NCBI RefSeq assembly: GCF_000613305.1
Contig: NZ_BAIO01000004.1
Coordinates: forward strand, 1-37,302
Source of the DNA: Komagataeibacter kakiaceti JCM 25156
GTDB taxonomy: Bacteria; Pseudomonadota; Alphaproteobacteria; Acetobacterales; Acetobacteraceae
DNA: 37,302 nucleotides
Direction of reading: 5' to 3'
Made by a program: the position numbers and the translations under genes. A model generated the notes under the pieces. It was not told the DNA's origin. It worked only from the letters and a program-made list of their open reading frames with translations, and ran no database searches. Below are positions 27,546 to 35,793 of the stretch, in pieces; positions within the stretch are counted from its first letter, which is position 1; each line of letters starts with the position of its first letter.

Positions 27546-27670
27546 ATCGACGTAACGCCCCGAACTGGATCATGGTCCGGTCAAATAGGAACATCCACTG
27601 TCGACACCCTACAGCGTAGCGAAGAAGTTCTGCCTTCGCATATTGCTGCGTTCCTGAGCCAGGAGATCGC

Positions 27671-27704
27671 CGCGCCGCCCGGTCCGGCGGCGCGTTCCCC
27701 TTTT
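27671..27704 (+). terminator. Probable rho-independent terminator
   Basis: A perfect 9-bp GC stem, CGCGCCGCC (27671-27679) with GGCGGCGCG (27686-27694), loop CGGTCC, followed by TTCCCCTTTT. Orientation suits the decayed + strand toxin; it overlaps the region just downstream of the convergent mucR. A weaker counterpart with a 5-bp stem lies at 22708-22727 after toxin copy 1. Confidence 0.55.
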
Positions 27705-28188
27705 AGTGGATGGCCTTCTTTCTACCCCGGCGACGTCCTTGCGGCCTGTCAGACAATGCAGGTTCTGTCGCGCCCTCATCACCAGATTTGGTGGCAGTGG
27801 ACATTATATCCCGCCCCAGCCCAATCTCTCGTGCAAGTTCCGATCGGCGTACTGTGTAATTGGGAGCGACCATAGGGTAATGGGATGGAAGTCCCCATTT
27901 CCGCCGATATTCTTCAGGCGTCATGCCATAGGACGCCTGCAGATGCCGTTTGAGCATTTTCAGCTTTTTCCCATCTTCAAGACATATGATATAATCCGGA
28001 AATACGGACCGCTTAATGGGAACGGCAGGTATCTGTTCTTTTACGCCCGAAGTAGTCGGGACGGACAATGAATTGTAAACAGTCCCAATCAGCCTGATAA
28101 GTTCGTCCGGCGATATTTTATTTTCCGATACATAAGCAGTTATGATTTCCACGGTCAGCGCCAGCTGTCTTTGTTGTTCTTCGGGCAT
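27703..28188 (-). CDS. MucR/Ros-family zinc-finger transcriptional regulator
   Basis: A 161-residue MucR/Ros protein, ATG at 28188. The prokaryotic zinc finger is CLEDGKKLKMLKRHLQASYGM, followed by the family box EEYRRKWGLPSHYPMVAPNY and ELAREIGLGR; a basic RPQGRRRGRKK tail ends it. MucR/Ros proteins bind AT-rich DNA and silence accessory and virulence genes in alphaproteobacteria. It converges on the duplicated toxin module and is likely its regulator or a general silencer of the island (inference). A truncated twin is at 22682-22966. Confidence 0.92.
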   Translation of the reverse strand: MPEEQQRQLALTVEIITAYVSENKISPDELIRLIGTVYNSLSVPTTSGVKEQIPAVPIKRSVFPDYIICLEDGKKLKMLKRHLQASYGMTPEEYRRKWGLPSHYPMVAPNYTVRRSELAREIGLGRDIMSTATKSGDEGATEPALSDRPQGRRRGRKKAIH

Positions 28189-28432
28189 TGTCCATCACCT
28201 TAACAGACGAAAAAACTGTAGCCCCGTATATAACACCGCTACTGGGAATAGTCCTCGACGTTTTCGAAGATTTGGCAGATTGCAGAACAGGTATGCTCTT
28301 GAGCAGATATCCAATAGGATCCTGTGCCTGCTCATCTGTATTTCATCTGCGCGTCAACACTTCTTGCTTTCTACGGCAATCCTGTTACCCGTTTCCCGCC
28401 CAGCATCAAGACGCCATATCTGCGATAAGAGA
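28189..28432. other. Gap upstream of mucR
   Basis: About 240 bases upstream of mucR and downstream of the NepR-like gene, without a convincing ORF; presumably holds the mucR promoter. Confidence 0.3.
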
Positions 28433-28657
28433 TCATCTGGATCCGGTGTCAGCAGAACACTCAGACACAGCTTCCTCTTCGGTCCAGGAAGGTCTTGAGG
28501 CGTGAACATGCCCGGAAGCTTCAGTTGGACCAATAACGCATAGCAGGCTTTCAGGGATCGGTTCGCGTACAACATCATTGAACCGAGTACGCAACTCCTT
28601 CTTCAACCAACAGTCGAACGGATCAGGATCTCCCCGGAAAGACACATCATCCATCAT
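28433..28657 (-). CDS. NepR-like anti-sigma factor (74 aa)
   Basis: From the ATG at 28657 (second ATG at 28654), 74 residues with DPFDCWLKKELRTRFNDVVREP followed by IPESLLCVI. This is the L...(Y/F)..V..EP(I/V)P..(F/L)L..L core by which NepR-type anti-sigma factors bind EcfG sigma factors in the alphaproteobacterial general stress response. The C-terminal tail is acidic. No phyR or ecfG is adjacent, so it would act in trans if functional. No clear ribosome-binding site, hence moderate confidence. Confidence 0.5.
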   Translation of the reverse strand: MMDDVSFRGDPDPFDCWLKKELRTRFNDVVREPIPESLLCVIGPTEASGHVHASRPSWTEEEAVSECSADTGSR

Positions 28658-28814
28658 TGACCTGCTATCTGCTGCTCCCCGCCTCCCTAACGATACGCAG
28701 CCGACTTCGTTGCGCAAATGACCAAAGCATGCGTCAGATCTGAGATGTTGTCGCGGTATGGCACACTGTCGGCAGGATTCAAATCCGGGTGAGAACAGCA
28801 GAAAACCGGACGCT
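28658..28814. other. Gap between NepR-like gene and relaxase 3' end
   Basis: Nothing supportable found. Frames here run out of the NepR-like ORF but lack coding character. Confidence 0.3.
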
Positions 28815-31800
28815 CTAGCTGGCGGCGCCTGGCGACGCAGACGGCACATGGTGACGCCTGCCCAGCACCTGGGCGGCCCGTTGGCTCCGAAGCGCCTGCT
28901 CTGCACCCGTCATGACCGCTGGTGCGTTCCTGATCATGACCTGCAGCCTGGCGTCGATCTCGACCAGACGCGCTTTATGCAGGCGCTCGGCCTGCCGCGC
29001 CTGGGTTTCCAGAATAATCTCCCTCCCATATGGGCGACCTGACTTCGTCAGTGTCTCATGCGTGCGCCCAAGCGCGATCAGTTCCCGGATCCTCGCATCC
29101 CGGGCCTTGCGGGTTCGGGCAACCAGATCCGTGCCCAATGATTTATAGGGTTTATGCGCCATTTTCTTTGCCACATGATTCCACAGGTCGTCACTGGTGA
29201 TGGGCGTCGTGTCCCCGAGCGCCCTCTGGTTCCGGACCGCCTCAAACGTCGCGCCATCGGAGATCATGGTCCATGTGGTTCCGCGCGCCCGGCTTTCCGC
29301 GACGTATGAGGTAAATCCCGTCGCCAGTTCAACGCCTCGCGGCAGGGCATTGATATGCTCATCGGAAGTAAGCCCCTGTGCCGCATCAATCGTCATGGCA
29401 TGTCCGAACCCGAGCAGTACCCGACCAGTCTTCACATCACGAAACCGCCGCCATTCGACATCAGCAACAAGCCCGTCCTTCGTGCGGACGCGAAGCCCCG
29501 CATCGCCATGAGCCAGAACTTCCACCACGTCGCCGTTATTTCCGACTGAGGCGCCCTTTCCATCCACACTGCCCCATGTCCGACGATACAGCCGAAGCCG
29601 GTCGCCCGTAGCGATCGCGAGATCATAGGTTTCGCCGCGCTGATCAATAGCCTGCACGGTGATTTCATGCGTCGAGATCTCGCCGCGCTCCTGCAGGATT
29701 TTACGGACAGCACGACTCAGATCGGCAGCATCCTGATTGGTCAGCGCCGACATGCTGATCGTCTTGGTCCGGCCTTGCCGCAGGCCGGCACCGTCTGCGA
29801 CCAGGGCATCGCGACGCGTCACATACAGCCGGGCAATATCCTGCAGGACTTCCTCATGGTCGCCGCCGACCAGACGGATCGTTCCATCCGCCCGTTTCAT
29901 ATCGATCGCATCCCGGACTTCCTTCAGATGGAACCTGTTACGGACGTCGTCATCATTTTCCCCGTCCGTATGCGCGTTTGCCGCAGCCCCCCTGAACTCG
30001 TGAGATTCCAGATCGCTCTCTTCCGGTTCTGCGCCACGAAACAGATCAGCAATCTCGCGATTTCTCGCAGATACCTGCCGGACACTGGACAGAAGCTCCG
30101 GCATATCTTCCGGATCCAGAACCCGGCGCAGTATCTCGATGGAGTCCCCTGCCTCGATATTCTGCGCCTGCTCGTGGTCACCCAGCGCCTTGATCGTGCA
30201 GCCGGTATCGCGCTGCAACTGTAACAGGCGAAGCATCTGGCGGGGACCGACCTGACCGACCTCGTCAATCACCAGCACCGTGTTCCGATCCACATTGACG
30301 TCACCGCGCTCCAGCCGCGCCAGAAAGGGCAGCATCGCGCTCGTGTCAAAGATGCCAGCCTCACGTAATGCGTCTGCCTGACGCCATGCATTGGCAATCC
30401 CGATAACCCTGCGACCATTCGTGTCATAACGCGTATCATGTTTCCACGCATCAACCAGCGGAGACAGCAGGGCCGTCTTCCCGGAACCCGCGACGCCGGT
30501 GAGCATGGAGAGCGCGCCGCCCCGGCCAAGAGCGTAGATCGCAGCCTTTTGCGTCTTTCCATGTTCGCTCGCGAAGTCAAGCGGCGATCGTCCGATCGCT
30601 TCTGTGATCTGGCGGTCCGACAGCGCCCCGCTTCGGTCTCCTGAAGCACGAGCCGCCTGAATCGCGAGGTCCTCCTCGATAGCAATCTGCGCGGAATTCG
30701 TCACCCTCAGCCGGTCGCCACGCATCTCCTGAATCAGCGAGACCCGTTCCCCGCCGAGTTCAAGACCACGCTGTTCAATAAGGGCCACGACATGATCGAT
30801 GTCCTTCACCCCACCCTCGATGCCGGTGCCGATCAGGCCCCGGGCAGCATACGTTCTGAGCTTGTCGTGATCGATCACGGCGGCTGTTTCAAACTCCCTT
30901 GCGAGATGACGGGCAGCGAAACGGTAGGCAATATCGTATCGTTGTTCCCTGGTGCCCACAGGCGCTGCTGGCGTGCCAAGCAGGCTTTTTTCCTCCCAGC
31001 CAAGACGCCTGGCCTGCGCGCGCCATATCTCATGGTCACTCGTACCTTTGTCCTTGTCGAGCCGGGCTGCCAGGCCGGCCATGGACAGAATGCGGCGCTT
31101 GCGGTCGATCGGCATATGCGCCCAGTCCGCTCCTTCCGCCGCCGCGTACTCCTTGGCCGCCCTGATGACGTTGCGTCGTCCCTTGCTGAAGAAATCCGAT
31201 ATATCCTGCGGCACGGCCGAGATGACCGTCGCCTGTTCATTCGCATCGTATTGCTGGGCGATGCCGATCCGGCGCAGTTCATCAGCGAGCTGTGCCTGGA
31301 AATATGCTCCAAATTCGTGAACGCGCGATCGCAGCCGCTTCGTGTCGAGTGAACCCACATGTCCCTCTTCCGTAACCACGACATTGAACAGGGCATTATG
31401 GATATGGGCATGGGGATCGCCGCCTGTTGGCGTATCGATCAGATAGGTCTGGCCTGTCCCCGCGTCACGCGCCTCGACCGTCGGGCGCGCGGTATCATGC
31501 CGGAATGACACCCAGGCGACCTCGCCCGGGTTGGCACCGTCTTCGCCCCCATGACCGCGCCGCGCGAAACCGATTTGCCGCGCGACATAGAGCATGGTGG
31601 CGTCGTTTGCCCGATCAATGGCGTGCCAGATGGCTGCCCTCTCGGCCTCGGTCGGCGCAAACTCGGCCGCAAGCGTAACTGATTTGTGTGGCGCAAGGGT
31701 CAGATCATAGGCACTGATCTTGCGGGCATTCCTTGACCAGTCATCGCCATTATCGGCCCTCTTTGCTTCAAACAGGCGATTGAGTTGCGCGTTCTTCGGT

Positions 31801-32033
31801 GGTGTCTTCGGATCAATGCCAAGAGCCGCTGCAATCTCGGGTCGCATGTCCGGTCGCCACGAGGCCCGCCCATCGCGACCGGTGTAATAGCTGGTCAGTC
31901 GGCCACCATCTGCGTCAGGCACTTTTCCGGGCTGGGTACGGAAATCGTGCTCTGGCTCTGGCAGCTCCTGCGTGAAATAGGCAGTGATCAGGCGACCACT
32001 ACTCTCAGCCGAGATTTTCCGGAACGTCATCAT
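28815..32033 (-). CDS. MobF-type conjugative relaxase-helicase (TraA/TrwC-like)
   Basis: A 1072-residue protein. The N-terminal relaxase domain has the catalytic tyrosine region LTSYYTG (about residue 50) and the three-histidine metal site GDPHAHIHNALFNVV (about residue 210). The central SF1 helicase has Walker A GVAGSGKTALL (about residue 520), VLVIDEVGQV (Walker B) and a late AMTIDAAQG..S.... motif near residue 900. The C-terminus is K/R-rich. MobF relaxases nick oriT, remain covalently attached to the strand and unwind it. ATG at 32033 overlaps the stop of the small upstream gene (ATGA). Frame intact over 3.2 kb. Confidence 0.93.
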   Translation of the reverse strand: MMTFRKISAESSGRLITAYFTQELPEPEHDFRTQPGKVPDADGGRLTSYYTGRDGRASWRPDMRPEIAAALGIDPKTPPKNAQLNRLFEAKRADNGDDWSRNARKISAYDLTLAPHKSVTLAAEFAPTEAERAAIWHAIDRANDATMLYVARQIGFARRGHGGEDGANPGEVAWVSFRHDTARPTVEARDAGTGQTYLIDTPTGGDPHAHIHNALFNVVVTEEGHVGSLDTKRLRSRVHEFGAYFQAQLADELRRIGIAQQYDANEQATVISAVPQDISDFFSKGRRNVIRAAKEYAAAEGADWAHMPIDRKRRILSMAGLAARLDKDKGTSDHEIWRAQARRLGWEEKSLLGTPAAPVGTREQRYDIAYRFAARHLAREFETAAVIDHDKLRTYAARGLIGTGIEGGVKDIDHVVALIEQRGLELGGERVSLIQEMRGDRLRVTNSAQIAIEEDLAIQAARASGDRSGALSDRQITEAIGRSPLDFASEHGKTQKAAIYALGRGGALSMLTGVAGSGKTALLSPLVDAWKHDTRYDTNGRRVIGIANAWRQADALREAGIFDTSAMLPFLARLERGDVNVDRNTVLVIDEVGQVGPRQMLRLLQLQRDTGCTIKALGDHEQAQNIEAGDSIEILRRVLDPEDMPELLSSVRQVSARNREIADLFRGAEPEESDLESHEFRGAAANAHTDGENDDDVRNRFHLKEVRDAIDMKRADGTIRLVGGDHEEVLQDIARLYVTRRDALVADGAGLRQGRTKTISMSALTNQDAADLSRAVRKILQERGEISTHEITVQAIDQRGETYDLAIATGDRLRLYRRTWGSVDGKGASVGNNGDVVEVLAHGDAGLRVRTKDGLVADVEWRRFRDVKTGRVLLGFGHAMTIDAAQGLTSDEHINALPRGVELATGFTSYVAESRARGTTWTMISDGATFEAVRNQRALGDTTPITSDDLWNHVAKKMAHKPYKSLGTDLVARTRKARDARIRELIALGRTHETLTKSGRPYGREIILETQARQAERLHKARLVEIDARLQVMIRNAPAVMTGAEQALRSQRAAQVLGRRHHVPSASPGAAS

Positions 32034-32326
32034 CAGACACCCGTTCCGTCCTTTTCCTCGGATCGAGAGGTGAGGGGCGCCCGGCCCTCCTGAATATCGA
32101 GGGTTCTGCCGGTTGTGGCGTCAATATGCCTGAGAACAGGGCCCTGCGCGGCGACAAGTGTCACCAGTCGGCCGAGGATCTCATCAAGTGTCGGACCATC
32201 AGATTCCTTCGGGGCGAGAATTTCAATGATCAGGGACAGCTTGTCTTCGATCATTCGAAGCCGTTCCCGGATATCGTCGTCCCAACTTGCGGTTGTGTTA
32301 GGTTTTCCGACTGACTCGCTCATCAT
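32033..32326 (-). CDS. Small relaxase-operon protein (97 aa), unknown
   Basis: ATG at 32326 (GGGGGGTG just upstream; GTG at 32332 possible). The product has a charged coiled-coil-like helix (IRERLRMIEDKLSLIIEIL) and a second helix (LDEILGRLVTLVAAQGPVL). It overlaps the relaxase by four bases, suggesting a relaxosome accessory or relaxase chaperone role (inference). No family recognised. Confidence 0.65.
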   Translation of the reverse strand: MMSESVGKPNTTASWDDDIRERLRMIEDKLSLIIEILAPKESDGPTLDEILGRLVTLVAAQGPVLRHIDATTGRTLDIQEGRAPLTSRSEEKDGTGV

Positions 32327-32381
32327 CGTCACCCCCCCGTGTCAGAACCACGGGAAGCGTGACGCAGAATCATGCGACCGT

Positions 32382-32675
32382 TTAGGCCTTCTTCTGGTTA
32401 GCCCCGGTGAGCTGGTCCTTGACGGCCTTGGCCGGCGCAAAAACCAGCTTGCGCGAGGCCGGAATCTGCATCTCAGCACCGGTCGCCGGATTGCGACCCA
32501 TGCGGGCAGCGGTGTGCCGGACGGTAAACTTGCCAAAGCCGGGCAGCGATACCTCGTCGCCGACCTCTGCAGCCTGAACGATAGAGGTCAGGACGGTCTC
32601 AAGAGCGGTCTTCGCATCGGCCTTCGTGCCGCCCGTGGCTTCGGCGATACGGTCAATCAGATCGGTACTTTTCAT
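32382..32675 (-). CDS. HU/IHF-family DNA-bending protein
   Basis: A 97-residue histone-like protein from ATG at 32675: STDLIDRIAEATGGTKADA, VSLPGFGKFTVRHTAARMGRNP (the beta-arm region) and KLVFAPAKAVKDQL. It bends DNA, and the location beside the relaxase and candidate oriT suggests it shapes the relaxosome, as IHF does in other systems (inference). An in-frame start at 32693 would add six residues before MKSTDL; less likely. Confidence 0.92.
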   Translation of the reverse strand: MKSTDLIDRIAEATGGTKADAKTALETVLTSIVQAAEVGDEVSLPGFGKFTVRHTAARMGRNPATGAEMQIPASRKLVFAPAKAVKDQLTGANQKKA

Positions 32676-32734
32676 CAACGCTGTCTCTTTCAATTAAGGT
32701 GACACGGAAAGATCGAATCACAACCGTGGCGGCT

Positions 32735-33486
32735 TTATGATTTCTCTCGGGTAGGCACGATGACGCTGCGGGACAGGTCCACCCCGATGCGAATGGCGTC
32801 ATCAAGCTGGCGACCGATACCACTCTGCAAGACGGCGGAGCAATACATCGCCCCGTCGATTTTGCAGCATACGCTCCAGACCGACCCGATCAGGTTCATG
32901 GCGTGAACCAGCCCCTCCACGTCGTGACGATCCAGATCGCGAATGAACTGATGAGGATCAACCTCCTCAATGTACGGCTCCTGTCCTGGCATCACAAAAA
33001 CCATGTGAGGACCAGGCCGCGAAAGACGCCTGAGAAGATCCATCTGGCTGCTGGTGATCGTGAGTTGCACGCCACTTCCGGGGCATCCACCGGGATATAG
33101 GCACCGGTTCGACTGATCTGTGGTATCACCTCCCCGGTAATCCAGCGTCGGACCCGTTTGGCAACAGGCTTTCGAGAAATGAACGTCAGGTGATTGGCTC
33201 CGCTTTCGCTGACGAAGAGTTGGTCCTGCATCCCGCCTGCCGTCACCACGCCAATACGGCAATATTCATCATTATCAAGCCGTTTGACCGTCGCAGATGG
33301 ATTGCTGAGGCCCAATATGGAGCAAATCTCCCGGGCCGAGATCCATCGCCTTCCGGTGACTTCCTGAACTGAGATCCGGGTGTCTTCGAATGTCAGATAG
33401 TCTCGTTCGCTCTTATGCAGAATAGGTTGAACCGGATCACTGACCGGCTTCCTGACTCGCGACCTCTTAGGGATGGTATCTCGCAT
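32735..33486 (-). CDS. BRO-N domain protein, one apparent frameshift
   Basis: ATG at 33486 with AGGAAAAGGGGAG upstream. Residues ~25-125 form a BRO-N/antirepressor-like domain (FEDTRISVQEVTGRRWISAREICSILGL, VTAGGMQDQLFVSESGANHL, PVAKRVRRWITGEVIPQI). The frame breaks at the CC of 33078-33079; one extra base joins DAPGSGVQLTITSSQMDLL... and the rest, ending VPTREKS at 32735, about 250 residues. BRO-N proteins bind DNA in phages and mobile elements. It is the first gene left of the candidate oriT, transcribed away from it. Confidence 0.72.
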
Positions 33487-33567
33487 CTCATATCTCCCCT
33501 TTTCCTAAGGGAATTGTGCGCGGGGAACATGCGACCTCTTGTTAAAATGAGCTCAGCGGCATCCGGA

Positions 33568-33592
33568 AGGGTCTAAGCATTGCTTATACCCT
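33568..33592. repeat. Strong inverted repeat in the intergenic transfer region
   Basis: AGGGTCTAAGCA (33568-33579), one central base, TGCTTATACCCT (33581-33592): 11 of 12 pairs, and flanking GGAA/TTTCC extends the stem with one bulged T. Such hairpins occur at oriT nic regions and as protein-binding sites. The region between divergent BRO-N and TraK-like genes is where oriT is expected. Confidence 0.65.
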
Positions 33593-33611
33593 TTCCAACT
33601 CCCCCGCTCCT

Positions 33612-33640
33612 GGCGGCGAAGCCGCCCGCACCAACGGTGC
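33612..33640. repeat. Two tandem short hairpins
   Basis: GGCGGC-GAA-GCCGCC (33612-33626) and GCACC-AAC-GGTGC (33628-33640), both perfect, one base apart. They are 20 bases from the preceding inverted repeat. Adjacent hairpins are compatible with an oriT or a leading-strand feature; no T-run makes a terminator unlikely. Confidence 0.5.
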
Positions 33641-33665
33641 AATGGTGTATGAGGACCGGCGATTT

Positions 33666-33778
33666 ATGGGTAGCTGCGATGTCGGCCTCGGGTATGTCAA
33701 TGGGTCGTCGTAAGGGTAGTCGTTGGGTCGTGAAACAGTCGTTCCGTCCGTGCGTCAAGGGTAGGGATATGGGTCGCT
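33666..33778 (+). repeat. Phased GGGT repeat array, candidate partition/oriT-protein binding sites
   Basis: GGGT begins at 33668, 33690, 33702, 33714, 33725, 33759 and 33771, i.e. steps of 22, 12, 12, 11, 34 and 12 bases, close to multiples of one helical turn. The sites read (A/T/C)(T/A/C)GGGT(A/C)(G/T). They lie 113-223 bases upstream of the TraK/StbA-like gene. In R388 StbA binds 9-bp repeats spaced 11 bp in the equivalent position (established for that plasmid). Here the role is inference. Confidence 0.5.
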
Positions 33779-33890
33779 CATGAGTATGCGCGCGCAGATT
33801 ACATGTGAGAATCTGCATGCTGACGAAGCTGCGACCCAGGTATGATCTGGCCGTATTGCATTCGATCGAGGATGCAGGAGGGGATAAATC

Positions 33891-34466
33891 ATGACAGGCA
33901 GGTTCGGCAAGGAACGGCTGAAATCGCTCATCGAGAACCATAGGGCCCGAGACAGTGCGACACCTCTCTATCGGTGGCTGCTCACCAATTGCGAGGACAT
34001 AAGCGCACTGCGATCAAAAGGGGATTCCTGGGCTCCCTATGTTGCGGCAGCCCGAGAAGATGGCCTTGACCTTCCGGACGAAAAGGAAGCGATGAAGCGT
34101 ATGGAGCGCTATTGGCGTCGTATGGCCGGCACCCGCCGCATGCACCCGGAAGCTGAACAGGTTCCTCAATCTCCTGACACCGAAAGCACCATGCAACCCA
34201 GCCGCTTCCCTCGCGGCTGGACGCCCGCTGTTGTCGATGACGGTCGCGTAAGCCGCGCGCCCGATGGAACTGGCGTTCCCGCACAAATAGTGCCCGCCGA
34301 AAAAAACGCGCAGGTCGCATCATTGCCCGCGACAGTGCCAGCATGCTCGGGCAGCGAGACAACCGGGGAGAAGAACTTTCCCATTGGTCGCGCCCGGGCC
34401 GAGGCCATCAAGCGGGATCTTCTTGCGCGACTGAAGCGGAAGGAGCCCGGTTTTCATCGGGAGTAA
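33891..34466 (+). CDS. TraK/StbA-like small protein, first gene of an oriT-proximal trio
   Basis: A 191-residue protein with AGGAGGGG seven bases before the ATG at 33891. The N-terminal ~80 residues are helical and basic (RFGKERLKSLIENHRA ... YRWLLTNCEDISAL ... MKRMERYWRRMAGTRR), followed by a low-complexity linker and a C-terminal helix ending RDLLARLKRKEPGF. No family is certain. Size, position beside the candidate oriT and the ATPase and membrane genes that follow fit TraK (RP4) or StbA (R388), DNA-binding proteins of the oriT region. That is inference from layout. Confidence 0.6.
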   Translation: MTGRFGKERLKSLIENHRARDSATPLYRWLLTNCEDISALRSKGDSWAPYVAAAREDGLDLPDEKEAMKRMERYWRRMAGTRRMHPEAEQVPQSPDTESTMQPSRFPRGWTPAVVDDGRVSRAPDGTGVPAQIVPAEKNAQVASLPATVPACSGSETTGEKNFPIGRARAEAIKRDLLARLKRKEPGFHRE

Positions 34467-34469
34467 GGC

Positions 34470-35300
34470 ATGGCATCCGCCACGATCACAGACGCCGCAG
34501 ACCCAACGGAGCTGGTGACACGCCCGACCCTGCTCGTAGCCATCGGGCGCCAGCGGGTGGGAAAGACGACATTCCTCAAATCACTGGCCGAGATCACGGC
34601 CCAGCAGGGAGGCAGACCGGAGATCTGGAACACGGATTCCATGAACCGCTCGCATACGCTTTCATCGCTTGGTCCGCAGGTTCTGGAAGCGGACAGCATG
34701 TCCCCGACCGGGCAGGCTGCCTGGCTCGAAGGGCAGATCGAGAAGCTGGTTGAATCCCGCCATGATGCGATTCTCGACATCGGGGGAGGATGGACCGCGA
34801 TGCACGAACTGATCCGCTCATCTCCTCTTGTCGCGGCGATGGACGAGCTTGGAGTCTCGCTTGTAACGATCTTCATGATCGGTATGGAAAATGCGGACAT
34901 CGACTATCTGCAGGACCTTCAGGAGCAGCATGGCTTCCTGCCGCCCCGCACGGCTATTGTCATAAATGAAGGCCTGCTTCCCGTCGGTATCGATACACCT
35001 CGGGCGGTCAGCCAGATCCTCGAAAACGAAGCGGTGCTCAACGCTCTGGACCGAGGAGCCGCGCACGGTGTGTTCCCCGCGATCAACGGGCTGAAGAAAA
35101 TCGCGGATCGTGGGCAGTCGTTCATGGATTTTGCTGCGAACAAGCCGGTTCCCGGACAGCCGAAAAGCTCGGTCTTCGACAGGCTACGGGTCAATCGCTG
35201 GCTCAAGCGGGACGTGCCCCTCTTCCTGCGCGACCTCGGAGCGGACTATCTACCCCGGATGCCAAAGGGGCTGCCCGACGTGGTTATGGAGAATGTCTGA
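34470..35300 (+). CDS. TraL/StbB-like P-loop ATPase
   Basis: A 276-residue protein with a deviant Walker A (IGRQRVGKTTFLKSL, residues ~27-40) near the N-terminus, an ILDIGGGWT segment resembling the Walker B/switch II of MinD/ParA-like ATPases, and a second DIDYLQDLQEQ region. This is the ParA/MinD-like fold of StbB and TraL, small ATPases next to oriT. It starts four bases after the preceding stop and its own stop overlaps the next ATG (TGATG). Roles known for relatives are plasmid stability and transfer. No typical ParB partner is seen. Confidence 0.72.
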   Translation: MASATITDAADPTELVTRPTLLVAIGRQRVGKTTFLKSLAEITAQQGGRPEIWNTDSMNRSHTLSSLGPQVLEADSMSPTGQAAWLEGQIEKLVESRHDAILDIGGGWTAMHELIRSSPLVAAMDELGVSLVTIFMIGMENADIDYLQDLQEQHGFLPPRTAIVINEGLLPVGIDTPRAVSQILENEAVLNALDRGAAHGVFPAINGLKKIADRGQSFMDFAANKPVPGQPKSSVFDRLRVNRWLKRDVPLFLRDLGADYLPRMPKGLPDVVMENV

Positions 35301-35793
35301 TGGCAGCCCAGGGCGACATCGAGGCGGCAGACCGTGAATTCGCGGTCCGTATGGAGAACCTGCGCCGGGTCGCCGCCCAGTGGGTCGAGCGTCCGATCGC
35401 GCCCGAAGTCGAGGTCCTTTCGGCGCTGGTCGCAGCGATAGACAGATCGGCACCCTCTGCATTGAAGCCAGGCGCGCCTCCATCCGCTCCGTTGCCGAGA
35501 GCAGGCTGGTGGTCGAACAGCAGCGCGAAACCCTGGCGCAGGACACGATCGCCATCCGCAGCCACCTCAGGGACGGCATTGAAGCGGTGCACACGCTGCG
35601 CACCATCAACGAAAAGCTGGTCGAGAAGAAACTCCTCGCGATCACGGCGGATATGACGAAAGGATTAAGGGGCGCCATCGAGAGCCAGGCCACGGCCATG
35701 ACCAGACGGTACAACCTGCAGACGGCCTTTCGCATCCTGGGATACAGTTCCATCGTCCTGATAGCGGGATTTGCGCTCGGACGGATGCCCTGA
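35300..35793 (+). CDS. TraM/StbC-like C-terminally anchored protein, one apparent frameshift
   Basis: ATG at 35300 overlaps the ATPase stop. The first frame (MAAQGDIEAADREFAVRM ... LSALVAAIDRSAP) gives way to the next frame near the CCC at 35453-35455; one extra C yields a continuous 164-residue protein. The second part is a long helical coil (RRASIRSVAESRLVVEQQRE ... NEKLVEKKLLAITADM) ending in a membrane helix (TAFRILGYSSIVLIAGFALG). A coiled coil with a C-terminal anchor in third position of the operon resembles TraM of RP4 or StbC of R388 by layout only. Confidence 0.65.

Noticed and set aside
28354..28578. 74-codon - strand frame overlapping the NepR-like gene
   Set aside because: Different frame over the same DNA without a motif; the NepR-like frame has the recognisable core.
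33666..33778. Replication iterons
   Set aside because: No Rep gene in the window, and the conserved part of each repeat is only about six bases; binding sites for the adjacent TraK/StbA-like protein fit better, though iterons are not excluded.
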